Positions 1 through 6,754 of a DNA stretch of 9,815 nt are shown piece by piece. The DNA is from an uncultured Pedobacter sp. (GTDB lineage Bacteria > Bacteroidota > Bacteroidia > Sphingobacteriales > Sphingobacteriaceae), in the NCBI GenBank assembly GCA_946478755.1, contig CAMLDJ010000200.1, forward strand, positions 1-9,815. The letters are read 5' to 3'. The position numbers and the translations under genes are program-made. Numbering within the stretch: the first letter of the stretch is position 1; every line of letters starts with the position of its first letter. The notes below the pieces were generated by a model, which searched no databases, was not told the DNA's origin, and worked only from the letters and a program-made list of their open reading frames with translations.

Positions 1-1024
1 AGACCACCCGGGCGTTAGTTTTGACCAATACAGAGCTGCACTTGTAGATAATTTTGTTGTGGCAAAGAACTCGGCAAAAGCTTTGTTCCATTTTAACCAG
101 ATTGCAGAAACCGCACGGATCATGTATGTAGGATCGGTGGCGACAGGAATCATGGCCTTCGATTTGAAAGCTGCAGAAACTTTAATTGAGCAAGAACTGG
201 CAAATTCAACGAATGCTCCGGAAGACCGGCAGTTTTTGTTGCATCTGTATAGTCAGGTGATGGATAAGCAAGGCGACTATAAAAAAGCGTTTGCCGCTAT
301 CAAAGAATGTTATGAGCATGCCATAAGGAAAAGTGCTGGTTTGACCGCGGAGTTTTATTATTTGATGAGCAAAACAGGCGGATACAAGGAAGCACTTCCA
401 GAGCTGGAAAAAGCGGTATTGGCAGGTTTAACCAATAAAGATTATAAAGCCGAATTAAAAAGTGCCTACACAAAAGTGAATCCAGGAAAAGACTCAAACG
501 CTTATTTGACTGCTTTAACTACCCGGTCTGACGAAAAATATACAGCAGAAATTGCAGCCAAAATGGTGATGGAGCAGGCACCGGAATTTAAAGTCAAAGA
601 CTTAAACGGCAAGGAAGTATCGCTGTCGGACTTTAAGGGAAAAACGATTATTCTGGATTTTTGGGCAACCTGGTGCGGGCCTTGTAAAAAATCTCTTCCG
701 GCAATGCAAATGCTGGTTAACAAATACAAGAATGATCCGAATGTAAAGTTTCTGTTTATACATACCTGGGAAACTGTTAAAGACCCTAAATCGGATGCGG
801 TGAACTACTTGTTGACCCATAACCTGGACCTGCCCTTATATATGGATGTTAAAGACCCGGATACAAAAAAAAATCCTGCGGTATCTTCATTTAGTGTGAA
901 GGGAATTCCTGCAAAGTTCATCATTGACGGCGATGGCAAAATACGCTTCAAGGCAAGTGGATTGGTTTGGCCAGATGAGGCTGCAGTTAAGGAACTTTCT
1001 GCTATGGTAGAGATGTCCCGTTAA
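1..1024 (+). CDS. TlpA-like thioredoxin-fold protein with helical N-terminal region (5' partial)
   Basis: This is a probable envelope thiol-disulfide oxidoreductase of the TlpA/AhpC-TSA type. The frame is open from base 2 with no in-frame stop, so the true start lies upstream of the window; the GTG at 59 is only an internal codon. Counting from that GTG, residues 1 to about 165 are mostly helical and TPR-like, with no family I can name. A thioredoxin domain fills about 170-320: it opens with the typical APEFKVKDLNGKEVSLSDF strand and carries the redox motif WCGPC (Cys206 and Cys209) and the cis-proline in GIPAKFII (Pro284). Both catalytic cysteines are present, so it should be redox-active. 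Bacteroidota often carry such genes next to SusC/SusD pairs, so it may end a neighbouring upstream cluster. A terminator follows, and about 900 bp separate it from the downstream operon. Whether it has a signal peptide cannot be seen. Confidence 0.9.
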   Translation, partial: DHPGVSFDQYRAALVDNFVVAKNSAKALFHFNQIAETARIMYVGSVATGIMAFDLKAAETLIEQELANSTNAPEDRQFLLHLYSQVMDKQGDYKKAFAAIKECYEHAIRKSAGLTAEFYYLMSKTGGYKEALPELEKAVLAGLTNKDYKAELKSAYTKVNPGKDSNAYLTALTTRSDEKYTAEIAAKMVMEQAPEFKVKDLNGKEVSLSDFKGKTIILDFWATWCGPCKKSLPAMQMLVNKYKNDPNVKFLFIHTWETVKDPKSDAVNYLLTHNLDLPLYMDVKDPDTKKNPAVSSFSVKGIPAKFIIDGDGKIRFKASGLVWPDEAAVKELSAMVEMSR

Positions 1025-1060
1025 AACTTGATCATCCTAAGATTAATGGACAATTTTGTC

Positions 1061-1101
1061 GCTAACCCCTCAAGTCTTTTAGGCTATGAGGGGTTGGTTT
1101 T
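1061..1101 (+). terminator. Intrinsic terminator after the TlpA-like gene
   Basis: AACCCCTCA (1064-1072) and TGAGGGGTT (1087-1095) form a perfect 9-bp stem with a 14-nt loop. C1062-G1097 and wobble pairs extend the stem, and a short T tract (1098-1101) follows. It starts about 37 bp after the stop codon, as expected for the end of that transcript. The T tract is short and interrupted upstream by GG, so strength is uncertain. Confidence 0.65.
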
Positions 1102-1347
1102 AGAAGGCACTTGTGGGCCTGATCAAGGAATTGCTGTGATTTACGGGACAACACTACCAAATCATCGCTATTAATCTAAATATATTATATTAGATATTGC
1201 AGTCATTCACTTCCAGGTCTTGTCAAATGATAGCTTGCCTTCAGTTTTTTGGAAGTATACTTTTGAGCGAAATCCCAATCAGCTGTCCCATCCTGAATTT
1301 ATTTGTCGTTTTGAGTTGTAATACTCAAATTAGTTAACATCTTCTGA

Positions 1348-1530
1348 GTATTTAGCAAAAGCAAGAGCTTTAGTTGCAGATATAACTCGTTTTCCCTTAT
1401 GTGTGATGAGAAGGAATGGACCACGTGCTTAAAGAAAATAAAGCTGAAAATAGATAAAGGAGTAGAGCATATCTATTTTGTGTTTAATGGAGAGGGTTTT
1501 TTGTTTGATGAATGGAAATTCATTAATTAG
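1348..1530 (+). pseudogene. Relic of a CBM6-like carbohydrate-binding module C-terminus
   Basis: The frame is open from just after a TGA at 1345 to a TAG at 1528-1530; the only ATG is at 1399. Its last 35 residues carry EWTTC, then GVEHIYFVFNGEG, then LFDEWKF at the very end. That order matches what I recall of CBM6 domain ends in Bacteroidota glycosidases, where a GVHDLYFVFKG-type strand is followed by LFN-x-DWW-x-F. A whole CBM6 is about 120-140 residues and normally sits at the end of an enzyme, and nothing upstream in any frame supplies the rest. I therefore read it as the remains of a deleted glycoside hydrolase gene. It could instead be a chance short frame. The family call is from memory of the motif. 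Confidence 0.45.
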
Positions 1531-1573
1531 TAACCATAAGTTTCTTTAACCTTACTATTCTTTTAATATTTCT

Positions 1574-1637
1574 GTTGTAATAAAGGGATGCACAGTAGGG
1601 GATTACAACCAAGGGGGAAATGTTTTGTGGTTGTATT
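1574..1637. repeat. Three mutually complementary GTTGTA half-sites
   Basis: GTTGTAAT (1574-1581) is the exact reverse complement of ATTACAAC (1602-1609). The overlapping TACAACCA (1604-1611) is the exact reverse complement of TGGTTGTA (1628-1635). The middle element can pair with either flank, so the two hairpins (8 bp each, loops of 20 and 16 nt) exclude each other. This could be a regulator-binding cluster or the end of an older transcript. It lies about 290-350 bp before the susC start. Function is inference. Confidence 0.45.
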
Positions 1638-1690
1638 AAATTATCCATCCTTTTTATTTAACTATCAGATTTATAGTGTTTTGTGTATTG

Positions 1691-1752
1691 TTCCGTCCGA
1701 TTTATGACGGGAATGTTGCAGAAAATTATGTAACAAAAATATCTTTCTTTGC
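1691..1752 (+). promoter_or_regulatory. Candidate Bacteroidota promoter and adjacent inverted repeat for the susC operon
   Basis: A TGTTG at 1714-1718 lies 21 bp before TATCTTTC (1740-1747). The spacing fits the Bacteroidota primary sigma pattern of a TTTG-like -33 box and a TAnnTTTG -7 box, with one mismatch in each element. The sequence continues into TTTGC, so the -7 register could shift by a few bases. CCGTC (1693-1697) and GACGG (1706-1710) form an inverted repeat abutting the -33 box, where an activator would be expected to bind. Transcription would start near 1754 and leave a leader of about 170 nt. Confidence 0.35.
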
Positions 1753-1777
1753 ATCATTTGAGGCATCTGCCAATTTG

Positions 1778-1804
1778 ATTTGAATCTATATTTGAATATT
1801 CAAA
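1778..1804 (+). promoter_or_regulatory. 14-bp perfect palindrome and direct repeat in the susC leader region
   Basis: TTTGAATATTCAAA at 1791-1804 is a perfect palindrome. ATTTGAAT occurs at 1778-1785 and again at 1790-1797, a 12-bp offset, so the left repeat is a half-site copy of the palindrome. TATATTTG (1787-1794) also matches the TAnnTTTG -7 consensus exactly, though no TTTG sits at the right distance upstream. It may be an operator or a second start site. Confidence 0.35.
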
Positions 1805-1925
1805 GCCAACTATTAATGGCAGGCAATTAAGATAGGTGATCACGGAAGAATAAACTCATGTATGTCTCGCCGCTCCAAGGACTGTTGCTTAAATAAGGGG
1901 TTAAACAAACCAAAATAAACCAAAT

Positions 1926-4900
1926 ATGAACCAAACAATTTCTATTCGGAAATTACCAACTTTTTTGCTGGTGATAATTTTCTTAGTGCTTCTGCACTTA
2001 AAAAGCTATGCTCAGGAGAGGCAGATTACAGGAAAGGTCGTGGGGAGCGACAATCCCGCACCGCTGCGCGGAGCGATCGTGCTGCTCAAGGCTAAGAACA
2101 CGGCCAAGAACACGGCCAAGAACACGGCTGTATCAACAAATGAACAGGGACAGTATTCTATAAAGGGAAATACTGGAGATGTACTTGTTTTCAAAATGAT
2201 CGGTTTTCAACCACAGGAAATAATGATCGGTGATGGCAGTGTCATCAATGTTACCTTAAGGCTCGAAACTACAAAATTGGATGAAGTTGTTGTTATTGGT
2301 TATGGTAAAGCGCGGAGACCAGATGTAACAGGCTCAATAAGCTCAATCAAGGGAGACGATTTACGCCAAACCCAACCCACTACTTTTGACCAGGCCCTGC
2401 AGGGCAAGGTTGCTGGGGTTGTTGTTCAGCAGGTGTCAGGGCAGCCTGGTGGTGGTGTGTCTATCCAGATACGTGGTGTGTCGTCAATAAGCGGCACCAA
2501 CTCGCCCTTGTACGTAATTGATGGTATTGTTATCCCGCCGGTAGGTGACCCTGGTAAAGGCGGCAATCCGTTAAACGCCATCAACCCCAACGAAATAGAA
2601 TCAATAGACGTATTGAAAGATGCATCGGCAACGGCCATATACGGTTCGCAGGCAACCAATGGCGTAATTGTTATTACCACAAAAAGAGGAAAGCAGGGGG
2701 CACCGCAAATAAGCTATGATTTCTATTCAGGATATCAGGTGATAGCGAAAAGGCTTCCTACAATGAACCTGCAGGAACATGCCGGTTTCATTAATGCAAG
2801 AGGTCAAGTATGGGGCTTTGATGTAAGACCAGAATTTGTCAATCCGCAGTATTTAGGTACCGGTACCGACTGGCAGACGGAGTTATTCCGCAAAGCGCCT
2901 ATGAACAACCATAATTTTACCGTAAGCGGCGGCGATGACAGAACGAAGTATTTGCTGTCAGCCTCTCATTTTAACCAGGAAGGTATAGCCATTGGATCTA
3001 ATTTTACAAGAAACTCGGTACGGTTAAATTTAGATAACAAAACTACTAACTGGCTTAAGGTTGGAACCAGCCTTCAGTTGGCCCGCGTTAGCGAAAATCA
3101 AAATTCAACAGTTTCGGGAGTTATTGGTTCGGCGCTAAACCTCACGCCCGATATCCCGGTGAAAAACCTTGATGGCTCATGGGGGGGTATTAGTAACACA
3201 AATGGTTGGGTGCTTTCTACTCCTAACCCTGTGGCTATGGCCGAGATCATAAAAAACCTTAGAAAAAGAAACCAGATATTTGGCAACTTATACGCCGATA
3301 TACAATTTACCAGAGACCTGTCTTTACGAAACGAAGTGTCGGGCAATTTCGATTTTAACACAGATGATAATTTTACACCAACTTATACCTTCGGCAAAAC
3401 CGTTAACAACACTAATTATGGCTCAACATCAACGAGTCAAAATTTTTATACGGTATTACGCAATTTTTTAACTTATAACCACAAGTTCAGCCGGTATTAT
3501 GTCAATTTATTGGCGGGGCACGAATCGCAGGTTGGCTCTTTTCAAAATTCATACGCCTATCGGTCAAATTTCCCGTCAAATAACGTACAGGCCACTAATT
3601 CGGGCGATGCTACCACAGCCAGAAATGGCGGCGATTATGGTTCAGGCACCGCGCAGGAATCTTATTTTGGCCGTATCAATGTATCATGGAATGATAAATA
3701 TCTGGTTACCGCTAATTTACGGACCGATGGTTCATCAAATTTTTCCCCTGACAATCGCTGGGTAAATACTTACTCAGGAGCATTTGCCTGGAAGATGAAT
3801 AACGAGGCGTTTTTGAAAAATGTTAAAGCAATAAACGAGTTGAAATTAAGGATCGGTTATGGGGTTACCAACAACCAGGGCATACCGGGCAACACTTTTG
3901 TAACCCAGCTTCAAACAGTAGCTAATGGTTTATCAGGTATAGCGCAGTGGCAAAACAATTTGGCAAACGAAGAAGTAACATGGGAAAAAACAGACTATTA
4001 CAATGCAGGGCTTGATGGAACGTTTTTTAAGGAGCGGTTAAGTTTTTCGTTAGATGGTTACGACCGCGAAACAAGCGGACTATTGTTAAAAGTTCCGCTG
4101 CCTTTATATAGCGGTACTACAGCCGGATGGTCACCGGGATCTATGCAGGCACCATTTATCAATATTGGTAAGGTGCGTAACCGAGGGTTTGACGTTAGGG
4201 TTAGCGGTACCAATATTAGTTCGAAAAATTTTACATGGAAAACCGATGTTACAGTATCACGGAATGTTAATACCGTGCTGAACCTGGGCCCTGGTGGTGC
4301 CGATGCCAGCTTAGCCCAAACATCTTACACAATTAACCAGGTGGTTGAAAAAACGGTAGTAGGCAGACCTGTAGGCGAGTTTTATGGCTATGTATTTGAT
4401 GGCATTTTCGCAACAGCTAATGATTTTAAAACACATGCCTTGCCAGTTGACCAATCCGGGAATACCTATCCGGTCTCACCTTCGGGTGGTGGTATCTGGT
4501 ACGGCGACCGTATGTTTAAAGACCTAAATGGCGACGGCGTTATCGATACCAAAGACCAGACCTTTTTAGGCTCTCCAATCCCTAAGTTTCAGTTCGGTAT
4601 CAACAACTCGTTCACTTACAAAGCATTCGATCTGAATTTCTTCCTGAGTGGCAGTTATGGCAACAAAGTATTTAATGAGCAGTCAATAAGAAAAACCAAT
4701 TCGCAATACAATACCGCTTATTTTAAAAAGGTATTAGATTACGCAAGGGTAGCACTTATCGATCCAGCCGGTTCTGCATCTGATATTGACAACGTGCATG
4801 TTACCAACCCCGGTACAAGCGTTGTAGGTTTAAGAAACGATGATACCAACAACAATAACCGTTCTAATAGTTTGTTTATCGAAGACGGTTCATTCCTGCG

Positions 4901-5132
4901 GTGTAAGAACATCACGCTGGGTTACCGCTTGCCCGAAAGCGTTTTGTCAAAAATACATGTAAGCAATTGCCGGATATACGGTACGGTAACCAACGCTTTT
5001 CTCATAACAAAATATTCCGGGATGGATCCTGAAATCGGGTCATGGAATCCGCTTCAGGCGGGTTGGGATAACGGTTATTATCCGCAGCCAAGGGTATTTA
5101 CTATGGGCGTTAACATAACTTTTAGCAAATAA
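1926..5132 (+). CDS. SusC/RagA-family TonB-linked outer membrane transporter
   Basis: This is an outer-membrane TonB-dependent transporter that would import oligosaccharides handed over by the SusD-like partner encoded 25 bp downstream. Its 1068 residues are normal for the family. A signal peptide (1-29, cut after SYA) is followed by a carboxypeptidase-D-regulatory-like beta-sandwich (about 33-115) and the LDEVVVIGYG segment (118-127) that links to the TonB-interacting region. The plug domain (about 130-255) contains QIRGVSSISG, YVIDGI and the family hallmark IDVLKDASATAIYG. A barrel of about 800 residues ends in VNITFSK. DLNGDGVIDTKD (866-877) is an EF-hand-like calcium loop common in SusC proteins. 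There is no N-terminal STN domain, so signalling through an anti-sigma factor is unlikely. A KNTA x3 repeat (57-68) lies in a GC-rich patch. The ATG at 1926 is supported by the signal peptide. The glycan specificity is not readable from the sequence. Confidence 0.96.
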   Translation: MNQTISIRKLPTFLLVIIFLVLLHLKSYAQERQITGKVVGSDNPAPLRGAIVLLKAKNTAKNTAKNTAVSTNEQGQYSIKGNTGDVLVFKMIGFQPQEIMIGDGSVINVTLRLETTKLDEVVVIGYGKARRPDVTGSISSIKGDDLRQTQPTTFDQALQGKVAGVVVQQVSGQPGGGVSIQIRGVSSISGTNSPLYVIDGIVIPPVGDPGKGGNPLNAINPNEIESIDVLKDASATAIYGSQATNGVIVITTKRGKQGAPQISYDFYSGYQVIAKRLPTMNLQEHAGFINARGQVWGFDVRPEFVNPQYLGTGTDWQTELFRKAPMNNHNFTVSGGDDRTKYLLSASHFNQEGIAIGSNFTRNSVRLNLDNKTTNWLKVGTSLQLARVSENQNSTVSGVIGSALNLTPDIPVKNLDGSWGGISNTNGWVLSTPNPVAMAEIIKNLRKRNQIFGNLYADIQFTRDLSLRNEVSGNFDFNTDDNFTPTYTFGKTVNNTNYGSTSTSQNFYTVLRNFLTYNHKFSRYYVNLLAGHESQVGSFQNSYAYRSNFPSNNVQATNSGDATTARNGGDYGSGTAQESYFGRINVSWNDKYLVTANLRTDGSSNFSPDNRWVNTYSGAFAWKMNNEAFLKNVKAINELKLRIGYGVTNNQGIPGNTFVTQLQTVANGLSGIAQWQNNLANEEVTWEKTDYYNAGLDGTFFKERLSFSLDGYDRETSGLLLKVPLPLYSGTTAGWSPGSMQAPFINIGKVRNRGFDVRVSGTNISSKNFTWKTDVTVSRNVNTVLNLGPGGADASLAQTSYTINQVVEKTVVGRPVGEFYGYVFDGIFATANDFKTHALPVDQSGNTYPVSPSGGGIWYGDRMFKDLNGDGVIDTKDQTFLGSPIPKFQFGINNSFTYKAFDLNFFLSGSYGNKVFNEQSIRKTNSQYNTAYFKKVLDYARVALIDPAGSASDIDNVHVTNPGTSVVGLRNDDTNNNNRSNSLFIEDGSFLRCKNITLGYRLPESVLSKIHVSNCRIYGTVTNAFLITKYSGMDPEIGSWNPLQAGWDNGYYPQPRVFTMGVNITFSK
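2094..2129 (+). repeat. 12-bp tandem repeat, three copies, inside the susC-like gene
   Basis: The unit AAGAACACGGCC is present at 2094-2105 and 2106-2117, and at 2118-2129 with its last base changed to T. It encodes KNTA three times (residues 57-68) in a loop of the N-terminal regulatory-like domain. Because the unit is a multiple of three, gain or loss of copies keeps the frame. Confidence 0.9.
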
Positions 5133-5157
5133 GGCAATCACCAACAAAAAAGATATT

Positions 5158-6729
5158 ATGAAACCAATTAATAAAATATTAGTTCTCGCGCTATTAGCGG
5201 TAGCATTTACCGCGTGCAAAAAGAGCTTTTTAGATCGCCCGTCAAACTCACAGATCAGCTCTAATAATTTTTACCAAAGCACCGCAGACCTGCGACTGGC
5301 TACGGCAAGCTTATATGGCGGTTCGCACTGGGTCCCATTTCATAGCCAAGCCATGTTGACATTGGGCGATATATTAAGCGGTAACGCTATATTCCCATGG
5401 AATGGCGATATCGTTCAGCTTTATACCCGTACTATTACCGCCCAAAACGGCATTGTATCAAGCGGGTGGACAGGCTTGTACAACGTTATTGCTCAATGTA
5501 ATACAGTTATCAGTGCTATAAAAAAATCTGGCCCCTCTGTTTCTACAGCTGACAAGAATGCTGCCATAGCCGAAGCCAGGTTTATTCGCGCCATAGCCTA
5601 CTATCATTTGGCTGTTTATTGGGGTGCAGTACCAATTATAGAAGACAACGCTAAACTGTTGGCAGATCCCTTACTTAACCGCAATGTCGTTTCGGACGTG
5701 TATAAATTTGTTGCCAACGATCTTACTTATGCAGCGCAAAATCTTCCGAAAACCGATCAAACAGGGCGTGTTACAACCTGGTCGGCACAGGGAATGTTGG
5801 GGAAAGTTTACTTAACGATGTCGGGTCTTGATAAAAGTGGCAGCCGCGACCAGGCTTTGCTTGATAGCGCTAAAAAATATGCAGGTAATGTGTGCAAAAA
5901 CAGCGGATTGACGCTGTTTCCCAACTATTACAATCTTTTCAAAGCGGAATTTAATGATAGCCCCGAATCATTATTCGCGCTTCAGTGGGCGGCCGGTACG
6001 GGTAACTCAAATGGTAATGCATGGCAAACCTATTCGCCAAGCAATGATATCAACCCCGGAAGGAATGGCGCATGGGTACCTTTATCACCAAATTACGAGC
6101 TATATCAGCTTTATTCTCCAAAGGATTCGATCAGGCTCAAAGCGAGTATTATGCTCACCGGTGTACATTATCCCGAACTGAATGCGGCAGGCGGCGGCTA
6201 TACCCCAACCATGGTGAGTATGAAAAAACACATTATTGGCAACGAGAAAGATAACAACGCGCCGACCATGGATATATGGTCGTCTCCGGAGCATAATTCT
6301 GTTTTAAGGTTGGCTGATGTGTATCTGATCTATGCCGAAGCTATTTTAGGAAACGATGCCTCAACCTCAAACGGCGATGCGCTGATGTACTTTAATGCTG
6401 TTAGAGAAAGAGCTGGTGTAGACCCTGTTACATCGCTGGACTTTGACACCATATTGAAAGAGCGACGAGTTGAACTTGTTTTTGAAGGACAATATTGGAT
6501 AGACCTGGTGCGGCTTTCTTATTACAATCCGCAGGTAGCTGTCAATAATCTTAACAACCAAAAACGGGCGACGTTTACCTATGACAAGACAACGGAGACA
6601 GCCAAAGCGGATACAACCTCAGTAGCACCTGCATTGCCGGCCACCATCGGTTCGTTTACATTGCCAATTCCGGCATCGGAGACGACAGCTGATCCTAAAT
6701 TGGCTGAACCACCTGTACCATATTATTAA
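5158..6729 (+). CDS. SusD/RagB-family glycan-binding outer membrane lipoprotein
   Basis: This surface lipoprotein would cap the SusC-like barrel and bind the glycan before import. Its 523 residues match the family. The signal peptide ends in the lipobox AFTAC (lipidated Cys20), followed by KKSFLDRP, a very typical SusD start. The N-terminal helical half holds the TPR-like scaffold, including AEARFIRAIAYYHLAVYWG (139-157), as in other SusD proteins. The C-terminal RagB/SusD signature is present as LRLADVYLIYAEAIL (383-397) and ERRVELVFEGQYWIDLVRL (435-453). The gene starts 25 bp after the transporter stop with no Shine-Dalgarno motif and is surely cotranscribed with it. The ligand-contacting aromatic residues cannot be assigned by reading alone, so the substrate is open. 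Confidence 0.96.
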   Translation: MKPINKILVLALLAVAFTACKKSFLDRPSNSQISSNNFYQSTADLRLATASLYGGSHWVPFHSQAMLTLGDILSGNAIFPWNGDIVQLYTRTITAQNGIVSSGWTGLYNVIAQCNTVISAIKKSGPSVSTADKNAAIAEARFIRAIAYYHLAVYWGAVPIIEDNAKLLADPLLNRNVVSDVYKFVANDLTYAAQNLPKTDQTGRVTTWSAQGMLGKVYLTMSGLDKSGSRDQALLDSAKKYAGNVCKNSGLTLFPNYYNLFKAEFNDSPESLFALQWAAGTGNSNGNAWQTYSPSNDINPGRNGAWVPLSPNYELYQLYSPKDSIRLKASIMLTGVHYPELNAAGGGYTPTMVSMKKHIIGNEKDNNAPTMDIWSSPEHNSVLRLADVYLIYAEAILGNDASTSNGDALMYFNAVRERAGVDPVTSLDFDTILKERRVELVFEGQYWIDLVRLSYYNPQVAVNNLNNQKRATFTYDKTTETAKADTTSVAPALPATIGSFTLPIPASETTADPKLAEPPVPYY

Positions 6730-6754
6730 TTTAACATAGTTAAAATATATTATT

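Larger units (their letters stand above)
1025..1925. other. 900-bp gene-free interval with relic coding sequence and regulatory repeats
   Basis: No intact gene is supported here. From left to right it holds the terminator of the TlpA-like gene, about 220 bp of AT-rich sequence in which I see no feature, a stretch at about 1203-1530 with several short protein-like reading frames that look like decayed genes, a cluster of three GTTGTA half-sites (1574-1637), and the likely promoter and 5' leader of the susC-like operon (1691-1925). The last 30 bases before the susC start are A-rich with no Shine-Dalgarno motif, which is normal for Bacteroidota. Confidence 0.7.

Noticed and set aside
59..61. GTG as the start of the thioredoxin-like gene.
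   Set aside because: The frame stays open upstream to the window edge with protein-like sequence (PGVSFDQYRAALVDNFV), and a signal peptide would be expected; the gene is cut, not starting here.
1176..1195. AT-rich imperfect palindrome TCTAA...TTAGA.
   Set aside because: Only 5-bp arms with mismatched centre and nothing nearby to regulate; expected by chance in such AT-rich sequence.
1175..1318. Plus-strand stretch of 47 codons before a TAA, read as a possible gene end.
   Set aside because: It has no start codon and no recognisable motif, and it overlaps a competing minus-strand frame.
1858..1896. A 12-codon frame with ATG, 29 bp before the susC start, as a leader peptide.
   Set aside because: It is short, with no codon bias towards one amino acid and no attenuator hairpin after it; chance frames of this size are common.
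3280..3765. Plus-strand frames of 63 and 88 residues inside susC.
   Set aside because: They are out-of-frame shadows of the transporter, with no domain of their own.
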